Source of the DNA: Shewanella olleyana
GTDB taxonomy: Bacteria; Pseudomonadota; Gammaproteobacteria; Enterobacterales; Shewanellaceae
Length of the DNA: 64,000 nucleotides
NCBI RefSeq assembly: GCF_023283825.1
Contig: NZ_JAKILD010000015.1
Span: 1-64,000, forward strand
Direction: 5' to 3'
The position numbers were made by a program, and so were the translations under genes. Within the stretch, counting starts at the first letter, position 1. Every line of letters starts with the position of its first letter. Below are positions 1 through 9,693 of this stretch, one piece after another. Below the pieces are notes generated by a model. That model was not told where the DNA came from. It made no database searches and worked only from the letters and a program-made list of their open reading frames with translations.

Positions 1-558
1 CAGTGTATATCCCTTTAGACACTGTCGATATTTGGTTTCAAGATGAAGCTCGATTTGGACAACAAAATACAACAACCAAACTTTGGGCTCCAAAAGGCTC
101 TCGACCCAGAGCCGTAAAACAACAGCAATTTGAATATGCTTATTTGTTTGGTGCTGTCTGCCCCGCAACTGGGGCAACAGAAGCCTTGGTCACCCCTTTT
201 GTTAATAGGGAAGCTATGTGGCAACACTTGAATCAAATTTCAGAAGCAACGCACTCAGATAGATATGCTCTTGTTATTATGGATGGCGCAGGGTGGCATA
301 CGGATGATATAGCCAAAGACTTTAATAATTTATCAGTCCTCAAATTGCCACCTTATTCTCCAGAGCTAAACCCAATAGAGCAAGTATGGCAATGGTTAAG
401 ACAGCACTGTTTGGCAAATCGGTGTTTTGAAGGCTATAACGATATTGTTGAGCAGTGTTGTAAAGCCTGGAATATATTTATTCAGTGCAAAGATAGGGTA
501 AAAAGTTTATGTACACGAGACTGGGCTAATATGGGCAAAGTCTAATGCGGATTGGTAT
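1..558 (+). mobile_element. 3' end of an IS630-type insertion sequence
   Basis: The window opens inside an insertion sequence whose left part lies upstream. The transposase reading frame ends at 545. It is followed by TGCGGATTGGTAT and then TA at 559-560, which fits an IS630/Tc1-mariner right end bordered by the TA target duplication. The right boundary is inferred from that TA and the end-like sequence; the left terminal repeat is outside the window. Confidence 0.6.
3..545 (+). CDS. IS630 family transposase, C-terminal part (5' truncated by window)
   Basis: This is the catalytic half of a DDE transposase that moves the surrounding insertion sequence. All three acidic residues are visible in their usual contexts: Asp in WFQDEARFG, Asp in IMDGAGWH and Glu in SPELNPIEQVW. 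These are typical of the IS630/Tc1 superfamily DDE endonuclease domain. The frame is open to the first base of the window, so the GTG at position 3 is not the real start and an N-terminal helix-turn-helix part should lie upstream. The visible part has no frameshift, so the element may still be active. It abuts the end of a tRNA operon. Confidence 0.9.
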   Translation: MYIPLDTVDIWFQDEARFGQQNTTTKLWAPKGSRPRAVKQQQFEYAYLFGAVCPATGATEALVTPFVNREAMWQHLNQISEATHSDRYALVIMDGAGWHTDDIAKDFNNLSVLKLPPYSPELNPIEQVWQWLRQHCLANRCFEGYNDIVEQCCKAWNIFIQCKDRVKSLCTRDWANMGKV

Positions 559-584
559 TAAATAGAAATGATAAATTTCAGACA

Positions 585-616
585 CAAAAAAGCCACTCAT
601 TGAGTGGCTTTTTTGT
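585..616. terminator. Bidirectional Rho-independent terminator
   Basis: The stem GCCACTCA/TGAGTGGC has an A-run on the left and a T-run on the right. It can therefore end the transposase transcript on the plus strand and the tRNA operon on the minus strand. Confidence 0.8.
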
Positions 617-621
617 TTATG

Positions 622-698
622 TGGTCGGTGATAGAGGATTCGAACCTCTGACCCTCTCGTCCCAAACGAGATGCGCTACCGGGCTGCGCTAATCACCG
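622..698 (-). tRNA. tRNA-Pro(TGG), distal copy
   Basis: A 77-base cloverleaf on the minus strand. The acceptor arm CGGTGAT pairs with ATCACCG, the anticodon stem TCTCG/CGAGA encloses a loop with TGG, the T-arm contains GGTTCGAATCC, and CCA is encoded. It is identical in all 77 bases to the copy at 861-937 and is the last gene of the tRNA operon. Confidence 0.97.
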
Positions 699-860
699 AA
701 AATCTATTTTGATATATGAGTCTTAAGAGGAAAACCTCAGCTCCACTCTTAAAGAGTGAGTGAAACGTTATCAAACGACGTTATTCACTAAATGTAACTT
801 TTTATACGGTAGGCCAATTTGATAGGATCAAAATAAATCACTAATTGGAATACTAAAATT

Positions 861-937
861 TGGTCGGTGATAGAGGATTCGAACCTCTGACCCTCTCGTC
901 CCAAACGAGATGCGCTACCGGGCTGCGCTAATCACCG
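861..937 (-). tRNA. tRNA-Pro(TGG), proximal copy
   Basis: A 77-base tRNA with encoded CCA and a TGG anticodon in the loop TTTGGGA. It is identical to the copy at 622-698. The spacer between the two copies (about 160 bases) is unlike the other spacers, so the second copy reflects duplication of the tRNA and little flanking sequence. Confidence 0.97.
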
Positions 938-967
938 AGATATTCTATAAATAGAATCTAGATTGAA

Positions 968-1043
968 TGGGGTGACTGATGGGGCTCGAACCCACGACAA
1001 CCGGAATCACAATCCGGGGCTCTACCAACTGAGCTACAATCAC
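968..1043 (-). tRNA. tRNA-His(GTG)
   Basis: A 76-base cloverleaf with encoded CCA and a GTG anticodon in the loop TTGTGAT. A G sits immediately before the mature 5' end (C at 1044 on the plus strand) and faces discriminator C73. This is the G-1:C73 pair characteristic of tRNA-His. Confidence 0.97.
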
Positions 1044-1079
1044 CACTGACTTTCAATCTTGCTAACAAACGTTACCGAA

Positions 1080-1156
1080 TGGTGCGCCCAGAAGGATTCG
1101 AACCTTCGGCCTTACCCTCCGGAGGGGTACGCTCTATCCAGCTGAGCTATGGGCGC
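1080..1156 (-). tRNA. tRNA-Arg(CCG)
   Basis: A 77-base cloverleaf on the minus strand with acceptor arm GCGCCCA, anticodon loop CTCCGGA (anticodon CCG) and encoded CCA. It is the first gene of the Arg-His-Pro-Pro array. The order resembles the argX-hisR-leuT-proM operon of E. coli without the Leu gene. Confidence 0.97.
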
Positions 1157-1177
1157 TCGCCTTGGTTAGCGACGCAC

Positions 1178-1206
1178 ATAATAGGGATAAATCACCTTCA
1201 CGTCCA
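1178..1206 (-). promoter_or_regulatory. Sigma-70 promoter of the tRNA operon
   Basis: On the minus strand TGGACG (-35, plus-strand 1201-1206) is followed after 17 bases by TATTAT (-10, plus-strand 1178-1183). A GC-rich stretch, GTGCGTCGC, follows the -10. A GC-rich discriminator is usual for stringently controlled stable-RNA promoters. Confidence 0.7.
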
Positions 1207-1363
1207 CCTTTGTTTATAACTTTTTTGTTCGTTTGCTCAAGTTTTGATTAATTTGTGATATTTTTAAGCATTTTTGATTTTAAACTGTTGATAGTTCCAT
1301 TTATCAGCAAACTTTCATATACTCAAAGATGGATATTTACCTCAAAGGGATTAAGGGAGCGTC

Positions 1364-4015
1364 ATGGAAAAGGGAAAACTCCCTTCTAATAGTTCTAATA
1401 ATATCGAGCACCTTCAAAGAAGGGTATCGAGACTTAGGCGATTAGCGACAAAATATAAGCGCGCTGAAATAATCCAGAATGCTTTATTAGAAATTTCCAA
1501 CATAGCTACTCATGCGATTTCACTCGATGTCTTCTATAAAGGTGTTCACACACACCTACAAAGCCTGATCCACGCTGACAACTTTTTCATTGCCTCAATC
1601 GATAACCAAACCGGTAACATTACACTGCCCTTTTTTGCAGATGAAAAAGACACTCACCCATCAGAACTCTACCCAGATGAAGAAATATCCTCTTTACTTG
1701 AGCGCGGTATTACCGGTTACGTACTAAAAACAGGTGAGCCACTATTTTGTGACACCAAGCGATTTGAAGAACTTGTGGCATTAGGCGAAATTGATGACCT
1801 TGGTTCTCCATGCCTGCAATGGCTTGGCGTTCCGATTAAACATAATAATGCCGTCTCTGGCGTATTAGTGGTTCAAACCTACAGTGACGATATTAGTTAC
1901 GGAGAATTAGAGCTCGAACTGATGGGCTTTATTTGCCACCATATTTCTGGGGTAATGGAAAGGCTTCGTCACAATGAAGAGTTAGAAATCGCCATCGTTC
2001 AGCGCACCAAAGAGTTAAGCCAAGCCTACGATAAGCTTAAGCTTGAAGTCGCTGAGCGAGTAAAAGCCGAAGAATTGCAAAAATCATTATTCCAAATTGC
2101 CGATTTATCAGCTTCCGATGTTAGCGAAGCTGATTTTTATCCTAAGATTCATCAGGTCATCAGCCAGTTGCTGCCTGCCGAGAACTGTTTTATTTCATTA
2201 GTGCATAAAGCGTCGAACACATTATCATTTCCATTTTACGTATCACAAATGGGTGGTGAGCGCCCCAAGCCACGTTCAATGCAAGATGGCTTAACAGAGT
2301 TTATTCTCAAACATCAACAACCTATACTACTAAGCCAACAAGACATTCAGGATATGGTTAAAGCCGGTGAAATTTATGGCACCAACCCAACCCTTAACCA
2401 TACCCAAACCATGAAACAATGGATTGGCATTCCTTTATTTATTCACGGGGAAATTGCAGGCGGTTTAACGATATATAGCCTTACCGATCAAAATTCATAT
2501 GAAGCTAAAGATTTAGAACTACTGACTTTTGTTTCACAACACATTGCTAACGCCATTGAACGTAAGTTCGCCGTTGAGGAATTAAGACGAAGTCACGAGT
2601 TACTGGAAGATAAAGTAGAAAAGCGCACCAAAGCAATCGCAGAAATGAATGACAATTTGCAACGTCAAATTATGCAGCGAAAAAAAATGGAAGCGCAGCT
2701 AGTTTATGATGCAAAACACGACAACCTGACAGGTTTACCGAATCGCAGCTTTTTTATGGAGCGATTATCGCAAGCGATAAAACATATTCGCCGTCACCCT
2801 AATGAGCAGTTTTCATTACTATTTATCGATTTGGATGGTTTTAAACAAATCAATGACACATTAGGCCATTTAGAAGGTGACCGATTTTTAATTGAAACCT
2901 CAACTCGGCTTAAGCTGTGTATTCGAGAAAACGATACCTTAGCCCGCTTAGGTGGTGATGAGTTTGTCATTTTATTAGACTCAATACACCAACACAAAGA
3001 TGCAGAAGATGTTTGTGAGCGCATATTACAAACGATTTCAGAACCCTACACGTTAGCTCAGCAGCAAGTTATTTCAGGTGCCAGTATTGGTGTCGCATTC
3101 AGTTGTGCGAACTCTTCTGACAATAGTGAGTCTATTTTAAGAAATGCCGATACTGCTATGTATCAAGCCAAATCAAAAGGCAAAGGCTGCTACGTTATTT
3201 TTGATAGACAAACTGAATACCACTTTAATCAACGGATTGAATTAGAACAGGACTTTTTAAATGCTTTAGAGCTAGGCGACATAGTGGTTGAGTTAACCCC
3301 TGTCGTCTCTTTTAATGATACAGATATTTTAGCTTACGAACCCACCAGTTATTGGCAGCATCCTTCTCAAGGCCTCATAGATAATGAGCAGTTAACCTCA
3401 CTCGCTCACCAAACTCAAACTATGACGATGTTAGATGATTATATTTTCAAATATATCGATCAACATTATCAGGCTCTCGCCAACGGGATGGGAGAAAATA
3501 TTCAAATTCATATCCCACTTTCAAGCCAGCATATAAAACACAAATATGGTCTACGTAGCTTAAGAAACACCATTAAGCGCAGCAAAATGTGTGCTTCAAA
3601 GTTATGGGTATTTTTTCATGAAAAATCGTTTGTTAAAGACAGCACCCATCATATTAGTGCATTTGAATCACTCTCAGAACTGGGAATTAACATTGGTATA
3701 AATGGCTTTGGAACAGGATATAGCTCGCTAAGCAGTTTAAGCTTTTTACCGATAAAAGCCCTGAAGCTAGACGCCGATGTCAGTCAGCACTTACTCAATG
3801 AAAAACAGCTACAACTAGCAAAAGCCTATCAGCTGATTGCAACGACACTAGGGTTTGAAATTTACGCAGAAGGTGTGAATACTCTCGAGCAAAAGAAAAC
3901 GCTAGCATCGCTAGGCTATTATCAAGGACAAGGGCAAGCATTTTCACTGGCGAACCTCGTCTTAACCCAGCATGTCGAACAAATCGACATGCATGAGTTA
4001 AAGCTAACGAGCTAA
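1364..4015 (+). CDS. GAF-GAF-GGDEF protein with degenerate EAL domain
   Basis: A soluble 883-residue c-di-GMP signalling protein. Order: a short coiled-coil start, GAF (about 40-200), a charged helix, a second GAF (about 235-405), another coiled coil, GGDEF (about 445-620) and an EAL-fold domain (about 630-870). The active site reads RLGGDEF near residue 530, preceded by an RxxD product-inhibition site (REND). Diguanylate cyclase activity is therefore expected. The EAL signature has become EPT near residue 658 and DDFGTGYSSL has become NGFGTGYSSL near residue 780, so phosphodiesterase activity is probably lost. AGGGAG just upstream fixes the start. No transmembrane segment or signal peptide is visible, so the GAF domains should sense a cytoplasmic signal. 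Confidence 0.9.
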   Translation: MEKGKLPSNSSNNIEHLQRRVSRLRRLATKYKRAEIIQNALLEISNIATHAISLDVFYKGVHTHLQSLIHADNFFIASIDNQTGNITLPFFADEKDTHPSELYPDEEISSLLERGITGYVLKTGEPLFCDTKRFEELVALGEIDDLGSPCLQWLGVPIKHNNAVSGVLVVQTYSDDISYGELELELMGFICHHISGVMERLRHNEELEIAIVQRTKELSQAYDKLKLEVAERVKAEELQKSLFQIADLSASDVSEADFYPKIHQVISQLLPAENCFISLVHKASNTLSFPFYVSQMGGERPKPRSMQDGLTEFILKHQQPILLSQQDIQDMVKAGEIYGTNPTLNHTQTMKQWIGIPLFIHGEIAGGLTIYSLTDQNSYEAKDLELLTFVSQHIANAIERKFAVEELRRSHELLEDKVEKRTKAIAEMNDNLQRQIMQRKKMEAQLVYDAKHDNLTGLPNRSFFMERLSQAIKHIRRHPNEQFSLLFIDLDGFKQINDTLGHLEGDRFLIETSTRLKLCIRENDTLARLGGDEFVILLDSIHQHKDAEDVCERILQTISEPYTLAQQQVISGASIGVAFSCANSSDNSESILRNADTAMYQAKSKGKGCYVIFDRQTEYHFNQRIELEQDFLNALELGDIVVELTPVVSFNDTDILAYEPTSYWQHPSQGLIDNEQLTSLAHQTQTMTMLDDYIFKYIDQHYQALANGMGENIQIHIPLSSQHIKHKYGLRSLRNTIKRSKMCASKLWVFFHEKSFVKDSTHHISAFESLSELGINIGINGFGTGYSSLSSLSFLPIKALKLDADVSQHLLNEKQLQLAKAYQLIATTLGFEIYAEGVNTLEQKKTLASLGYYQGQGQAFSLANLVLTQHVEQIDMHELKLTS

Positions 4016-4034
4016 ATTGTATTAATAATGGACA

Positions 4035-6047
4035 TTACTTCTTAAACATATCGCGGATATTAGCGATGTTAGCCTTCGCTGACTGAACTTTTTCTTGTTC
4101 TGTTTGTTTAGGCTTACGGTTTTCCCAAATCAAATCATCTTGTGGTAATTCCATCAAGAAACGACTTGGCTCACAGCGCATGGTTTCGCCAAACTGACGT
4201 CGCTCACGACACATAGTAAACCACAACTCTTTTTGCGCACGAGTAATGCCTACATATGCAAGCCTGCGTTCTTCATCGACGTTGTCTTCATCAATGCTCG
4301 ACTGATGGGGTAATATACGTTCCTCAGTCCCCACCATAAACACGTAAGGGTACTCTAAGCCTTTTGATGCATGTAGGGTCATCAGTTGCACCTGATCGCC
4401 ACCTTCATCTTCTTGGTTACGCTCCATCATGTCACGGAGCGTTAAACGGGTAACGACCTCTGGCAGCGTCATAGGCTCATCTAGCTCATCACCCTCAAGC
4501 ATTTCCGTCACCCAGCGATATAACTCTGAAATATTCTTCATTCGCATCTCAGCAGCTTTCGCGCTGGTGCTGGTTTCATAAAGGTAATCTTCGTAATTAA
4601 TTTTACGAATAAGCTGCTTAATCGCATCTACAGGTTCACCGCGTGTCGCAATCTCACCAGTATCGACAATAAACTTGCCAAACTGATACAAAGACGCCAT
4701 CGCAGCGGGTGCTAAATGATGATTAAGCTCTGCTTGGAATATCGCTTCAAACATCGAGATATGCTTTTGATTAGCATAATTGCCTAACCGCTCTAACGTC
4801 GCAGGGCCAATGCCACGCTTAGGCAAGTTCACCACACGTAAAAAGGCATTATCATCATCAGGATTAACCACTAAGCGCAAGTAGGCCATGATGTCTTTGA
4901 TTTCAGCTCGAGCGAAGAAAGAGGTTCCACCAGACAACTTATAAGGAATTCGGTTGGTCATCAAAGCACGTTCTAATAGCCTTGATTGATGGTTACCTCG
5001 ATACAAGATGGCATAATCACCAAATTTGGTTTTACCGACAAACTTATGTCTGACGATTTCAGCTACGACTCTTTCAGCTTCTTGCTCTTCATTGGCAGCA
5101 AAAAGTACTCTCAATGGCTCGCCATAAGCCAACTCGCTAAATAGCCTTTTATCGTAAACATGGGGGTTGTTAGCAATCAAAATATTGGCTGCGCGAAGAA
5201 TACGTTGGCTAGAACGATAATTCTGCTCTAATTTGATGAGTTTTAATTTAGGAAAGTCTTTACCCAGTAAGACTAAGTTTTGTGGTTTTGCGCCACGCCA
5301 TGAATAAATTGATTGGTCATCATCACCTACCACCGTAAATCGAGCACGGTCACCAACCAAGAGTTTCACTAACTCATATTGGCTGGTATTGGTATCTTGA
5401 TATTCATCCACCAACAAGTATTGAAAGCGAGTCTGCCAGCGCGTTCTTACCTCTTCGTTATTACGAAGTAGTAGAGTGGGCAATAAAATCAGATCATCAA
5501 AGTCTAGCGCATTATAGGCTTTCATATGCTGTGCGTAGCGCTGATATAATTTGGCAAACAACTGAGTTTGCTCGTCGCCTCCACGCTTTAACGCTTGATC
5601 AGGAATGACCAAATCACCTTTCCAATTCGATATCGCACTGGCAAGGGCTTTAATTAAATCTTTATCTTCTTCAAGCTCATCTTCTGTCAGCTCTTTTAAC
5701 AGCGCAAAAGTGTCTTGATCGTCAAACAGTGAAAAGCCGGCTTTTAAGCCAACCACTTTATGCTCGCGTTTGATAATTTCTAAGCCAAGAGTATGGAAAG
5801 TCGAGATCCATAAACCGCGGGCTTCTTTGCGGCCCATAGACTGCGAAACACGCTCTTTCATTTCACGCGCTGCTTTATTGGTAAAGGTTACCGCGGCAAT
5901 ATTGCGCGCCTTATAACCACACTTTTCAACCAAGTATGCAATTTTGTTAATAATTACCCGAGTTTTACCACTGCCTGCCCCTGCTAATACTAAACAAGGT
6001 CCAGAAACATAGTGAACTGCATCATTTTGCCCAGGATTTAACTTCAT
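4035..6047 (-). CDS. rep: ATP-dependent DNA helicase Rep (UvrD/SF1A)
   Basis: A 670-residue superfamily 1A helicase, close to the 673 residues of E. coli Rep, which moves 3' to 5' on single strands and clears proteins ahead of replication forks. All motifs are present in order: Walker A GAGSGKT near residue 23, DEYQDTN (motif II), [13 protein letters not shown] (III), QNYRS (IV), TLHASKGLE (V) and VGITRAQ (VI). The start is the first ATG, followed by [10 protein letters not shown], the usual Rep beginning. It ends 19 bases from the oppositely oriented GGDEF gene; no clear hairpin is seen in that gap. Confidence 0.93.
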   Translation of the reverse strand: MKLNPGQNDAVHYVSGPCLVLAGAGSGKTRVIINKIAYLVEKCGYKARNIAAVTFTNKAAREMKERVSQSMGRKEARGLWISTFHTLGLEIIKREHKVVGLKAGFSLFDDQDTFALLKELTEDELEEDKDLIKALASAISNWKGDLVIPDQALKRGGDEQTQLFAKLYQRYAQHMKAYNALDFDDLILLPTLLLRNNEEVRTRWQTRFQYLLVDEYQDTNTSQYELVKLLVGDRARFTVVGDDDQSIYSWRGAKPQNLVLLGKDFPKLKLIKLEQNYRSSQRILRAANILIANNPHVYDKRLFSELAYGEPLRVLFAANEEQEAERVVAEIVRHKFVGKTKFGDYAILYRGNHQSRLLERALMTNRIPYKLSGGTSFFARAEIKDIMAYLRLVVNPDDDNAFLRVVNLPKRGIGPATLERLGNYANQKHISMFEAIFQAELNHHLAPAAMASLYQFGKFIVDTGEIATRGEPVDAIKQLIRKINYEDYLYETSTSAKAAEMRMKNISELYRWVTEMLEGDELDEPMTLPEVVTRLTLRDMMERNQEDEGGDQVQLMTLHASKGLEYPYVFMVGTEERILPHQSSIDEDNVDEERRLAYVGITRAQKELWFTMCRERRQFGETMRCEPSRFLMELPQDDLIWENRKPKQTEQEKVQSAKANIANIRDMFKK

Positions 6048-6300
6048 GCTGCGACTTTACCAATATCGAAAATAAACGGATCGCGATCATACCAGAAAGC
6101 AGCGATCGACAATGATTAAATTCAAGCTAATCTAGTTTCGATCGAAAGTGGCATTCTTATCGTATTCATATATCAGCTCCTACTTACAAGGATATCAACG
6201 TTAGCAACTGCACACACCTAGATGATAATTTTGGACATGTTAGTTTGCTCAGGTACAATTAACTCATATATTAGACACCTAATTGAATATGGAATTGACG

Positions 6301-6564
6301 ATGATTAATCCAAAGAAACTTGAAGAAGTTGCTAAGCAACTGAGCGAAAACCTACCAAGTGGCGTTAAGCAATTTGCAGGTGAATTTGAAGAGCGTTCAA
6401 AGCAAGTACTGCAAAGCCAATTAATGAAATTAGATGTGGTTTCTCGCGAAGAATTTGAAGTACAGCAACACGTGTTATTAAAAACTCGTGAAAAACTTGA
6501 AGCATTACAAGCTCAAGTCGATGAACTAGAAAAGAAGTTTTCATCTGAAGATTGCTGTAAATAG
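6301..6564 (+). CDS. ubiK: Ubiquinone biosynthesis accessory factor UbiK (YqiC/BMFP family)
   Basis: An 87-residue, highly charged helical protein beginning MINPKKLEEVAKQL and ending in a coiled coil (residues 55-85). This matches the UbiK/YqiC family. E. coli UbiK forms trimers and helps the UbiJ scaffold of aerobic ubiquinone synthesis. A longer frame opens with TTG at 6283, but ATG 6301 is preferred because family members start MINPKK and a GGA lies eight bases before it. The gene is followed by a strong terminator. Confidence 0.85.
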   Translation: MINPKKLEEVAKQLSENLPSGVKQFAGEFEERSKQVLQSQLMKLDVVSREEFEVQQHVLLKTREKLEALQAQVDELEKKFSSEDCCK

Positions 6565-6594
6565 TTAATCATTCTGACAGCAAAAAATAAAACA

Positions 6595-6622
6595 AAAATG
6601 GCATCATAGGATGCCATTTTTT
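6595..6622. terminator. Bidirectional terminator between ubiK and the class V aminotransferase
   Basis: The stem AAAATGGCATC/GATGCCATTTT with loop ATAG and flanking A and T runs lies between two convergent genes and can serve both. Confidence 0.85.
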
Positions 6623-6654
6623 ATTAAACAAATTCACAGAAATAGCGGCTAGTT

Positions 6655-7809
6655 CTAGTTAAGTACTTCATCTAAGGCGCGCAAACATAGAGCCACGTTT
6701 TCACGGCGAGCTGCATATCCCATCAAACCAATACGCCACGCTTTACCTGCCAATGCACCAAGACCTGCTCCAATTTCAAGGTTGTAGCTTTCCAGTAATT
6801 GCTTTCTGACTAGTGCATCATCTGCACCTTCAGGAATATAAACCGCATTCAGTTGTGGTAAACGACATGATTCATCAACCACAAAGTTCAAACCGAGCTG
6901 TTCAAGCCCGCTGCGAAGCAGCTGATGCATATCAGCATGACGCTGCCATGCATTTTCTAATCCTTCATTTGCCAGTATTCTTAAAGACTCGTGCAATGCA
7001 TACAAGGCATTCACTGGCGCAGTATGATGGTAACTACGCTTAGCACCGCTATCTTTACTGCCCCAATAGCCCATCACTAAGGTTTGATCTAAAAACCAAC
7101 TTTGAACAGGTGTCGTGCGTGATTTGATCTTCTCAACGGCTTTGGCTGAAAATGACACTGGTGATATACCAGGCACACATGACAAACATTTTTGACTGCC
7201 TGAGTAAATTGCATCAATCCCCCACTCGTCAACGCGCAGCTCTACACCACCCAGTGACGTGACAGCATCAACAATAGATAAACAGTCGTGCTGCTGAGCT
7301 AAGGCGCATAAACGTTTAGCATCAGATAAAGCACCTGTTGAGGTTTCAGCATGTACAAAGGCTAAGAATTTGGCATCAGGGTTAGCGTTTAAAGCAGCTT
7401 CAACCGCCTCAACAGAAACGGGCTCGCCCCACTCATTGTCAACCACTACAGCGGTAGCACCAACGCGCTCGACATTTTGACGCATACGTTCGCCAAATAC
7501 GCCATTACGACACACGATAACTTTTTCACCCGCTTCAACCAAATTAACAAAACAAGTTTCCATACCCGCGCTTCCGGGAGCAGACACGGCTAAGGTCATT
7601 TCATTTTCAGTTTGAAACGCATATTGAATTAGGGATTTTAGCTCATCCATCATGGCGACAAATAATGGATCTAAATGACCGATGGTCGGTTTAGCTTGTG
7701 CAGCAAGTACTTCTGGATAAACATCAGAAGGACCAGGTCCCATTAGCGTTCGGCGTGGTGGGTTAAAAGCAGTAATACTTGGTGCTGAAATTGTTGGTAC
7801 AGATAACAT
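6655..7809 (-). CDS. Class V aminotransferase (alanine-glyoxylate / serine-pyruvate type)
   Basis: A 384-residue PLP enzyme of the fold-I class V family. [12 protein letters not shown] near the N-terminus and the probable PLP lysine in [11 protein letters not shown] are diagnostic of alanine-glyoxylate/serine-pyruvate aminotransferases. [11 protein letters not shown] is the phosphate-binding region. It probably moves amino groups between glyoxylate or pyruvate and alanine or serine. ATG 7809 follows a strong AAGGAG; a TTG one codon upstream is less likely. It stands alone, separated from ilvA by a terminator and about 280 bases, so the link with the ilv genes is only positional. The exact substrate cannot be read from the sequence. 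Confidence 0.85.
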   Translation of the reverse strand: MLSVPTISAPSITAFNPPRRTLMGPGPSDVYPEVLAAQAKPTIGHLDPLFVAMMDELKSLIQYAFQTENEMTLAVSAPGSAGMETCFVNLVEAGEKVIVCRNGVFGERMRQNVERVGATAVVVDNEWGEPVSVEAVEAALNANPDAKFLAFVHAETSTGALSDAKRLCALAQQHDCLSIVDAVTSLGGVELRVDEWGIDAIYSGSQKCLSCVPGISPVSFSAKAVEKIKSRTTPVQSWFLDQTLVMGYWGSKDSGAKRSYHHTAPVNALYALHESLRILANEGLENAWQRHADMHQLLRSGLEQLGLNFVVDESCRLPQLNAVYIPEGADDALVRKQLLESYNLEIGAGLGALAGKAWRIGLMGYAARRENVALCLRALDEVLN

Positions 7810-8028
7810 CAAAGTCTCCTTGGCTCGAGGTCAGTGTGTAATAGCTCAATGAAACCTACATTTTTAATTTTATTTATCGCCACCGAATATTATTTCGTTT
7901 GTGGCTATCTCACCTCTGTGGGCTGAAATGACAATAACACACAGACAAGCTAAAAGGCGCTATCTGTATGAAATTTATTAGCTAAAACCTCAATTTTTTA
8001 TAAGGTAATGCCGTGTAACGCTGAAACA

Positions 8029-8054
8029 AAAATAGCTTCCTTAGGAAGCTATTT
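8029..8054 (-). terminator. Terminator of the ilvGMEDA operon
   Basis: On the minus strand AAATAGCTTCC/GGAAGCTATTT is followed by a T-run, about 35 bases beyond the ilvA stop codon. Confidence 0.85.
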
Positions 8055-8088
8055 GCTATCACGTTTGATTAGTTTACCGCACGATTAA

Positions 8089-9627
8089 CTATTTCGAACC
8101 CGAGCTCAAAAACAACTGATAAGCCGGGCTTTGAGTTTCTTCTTGATATACAAAACCTAAATCCGTTAAGAACTGCCCAAAAGCCGCTTCATCAGTCGCT
8201 GGCACTTCAAAACCTGCCAGCACCCTGCCAAAAGCTGCGCCATGGTTTCGGTAATGAAACAAACTAATATTCCACTGACTTTGCAAAGTCGTTAAAAACT
8301 TAAGCAGCGCACCTGGATGCTCAGGAAACTCAAAGCTATAAAGACGTTCATCTAATGGCTCAGGCGGCCTACCACCGACCATATAACGCACATGCAGTTT
8401 TGCTGTTTCATCTTCGGATAAATCTTGTACTTGAAAATCTTCAGCTTCCAAATTAGCAATAATTTCATCTAACTCAGCTTGGCCTTGGCTAATGCGAATG
8501 CCCGCAAATACCACTGCGCTATCACGGCTGCTAAAACGGTAGTTAAATTCTGTCATGGCGCGCTTATTTAAGAGCTGGCAAAAACGTAAAAAGCTACCTG
8601 GTTTTTCAGGCACTTTAACCGCTAATACCGCTTCTTTTTGCTCGCCTAATTCACAGCGCTCTGACACATAACGTAGGCTATGAAAGTTGACATTAGCGCC
8701 ACTTAAAATAGCTGCCACTCTCTCACCTTTACCCGCTTCTTTTGGATGCTGTTGAATGTACTTTTTAAGTCCAGCCACTGACAAGGCACCTGCAGGTTCT
8801 GAAATCGCTCGCGTATCTTCAAAAATATCTTTTACCGCAGCGCAAATCTCATCGGAAGTCACCGTGACGACTTCATCAACGTAATCTTTTGCTACACGAA
8901 ATGGCTCCTCACCAATACACTTCACTGCAACTCCATCTGCAAATAAGCCCACTTGCGATAATGTCACTGGCTCGCCAGCTTCCATTGCCGCTTTTAAGCA
9001 AGCCGCATCTTCGGGTTCGACTCCAACAATCTTCACTTGTGGCATCACAGCTTTGTAATAAGCGGCTATTCCAGCAATCAACCCACCGCCGCCAACAGGC
9101 ACAAACACAGTGTCGATATCGCGTTGTTGCTGCAGCATTTCTTGAGCAATCGTCCCTTGACCCGCAATGACCGCTTCGTCATCAAAAGGAGCGATGTAAG
9201 TACGATTGTCCGTTTTAGCTAACTGCTTTGCATGTTCGTTCGCTTGATCGAAAGCTTCGCCGAACAACACCACATTGCCACCAAGACGTTTAACCGCATC
9301 GATTTTAATTTCCGGTGTGGTACCAGGCATTACAATAACAGCATCAATTCCACGACTAGCAGCTGACATCGCCACACCTTGGGCATGGTTACCCGCAGAT
9401 GCGCACACGACACCGTCTTTACATTGCTGTGGTGTCAGCTGCGCCATGCGGTTATAGGCACCGCGTAATTTAAACGAATGCACCGGCTGCATGTCTTCAC
9501 GCTTTAAATAAACCTGACAGCCTAAACGGGCAGACAGTTTATTTAAGCTCGACAACGGGGTTACTTTTGCCACGTCGTACACTGATGACAGCAGGGTTTT
9601 CTGTAAATACTCTTGTGCTATCGACAT
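8089..9627 (-). CDS. ilvA: Threonine deaminase, biosynthetic (IlvA)
   Basis: A 512-residue PLP enzyme that converts threonine to 2-oxobutanoate, the committed step to isoleucine. The PLP lysine is in HSFKLRGAYN near residue 60, and the phosphate loop GGGGLIAG is near residue 185. The C-terminal third holds two ACT-like regulatory domains (about 330-500), as in the isoleucine-inhibited biosynthetic form and unlike the short catabolic TdcB. Length matches E. coli IlvA (514). It is the last gene of the operon, 66 bases after ilvD. Confidence 0.95.
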   Translation of the reverse strand: MSIAQEYLQKTLLSSVYDVAKVTPLSSLNKLSARLGCQVYLKREDMQPVHSFKLRGAYNRMAQLTPQQCKDGVVCASAGNHAQGVAMSAASRGIDAVIVMPGTTPEIKIDAVKRLGGNVVLFGEAFDQANEHAKQLAKTDNRTYIAPFDDEAVIAGQGTIAQEMLQQQRDIDTVFVPVGGGGLIAGIAAYYKAVMPQVKIVGVEPEDAACLKAAMEAGEPVTLSQVGLFADGVAVKCIGEEPFRVAKDYVDEVVTVTSDEICAAVKDIFEDTRAISEPAGALSVAGLKKYIQQHPKEAGKGERVAAILSGANVNFHSLRYVSERCELGEQKEAVLAVKVPEKPGSFLRFCQLLNKRAMTEFNYRFSSRDSAVVFAGIRISQGQAELDEIIANLEAEDFQVQDLSEDETAKLHVRYMVGGRPPEPLDERLYSFEFPEHPGALLKFLTTLQSQWNISLFHYRNHGAAFGRVLAGFEVPATDEAAFGQFLTDLGFVYQEETQSPAYQLFLSSGSK

Positions 9628-9693
9628 ATGCTAAATTCCATCAGTATCTTTACTTCTTAAATGCTTATCGTCATTTATAAATTGAAAATAAAC

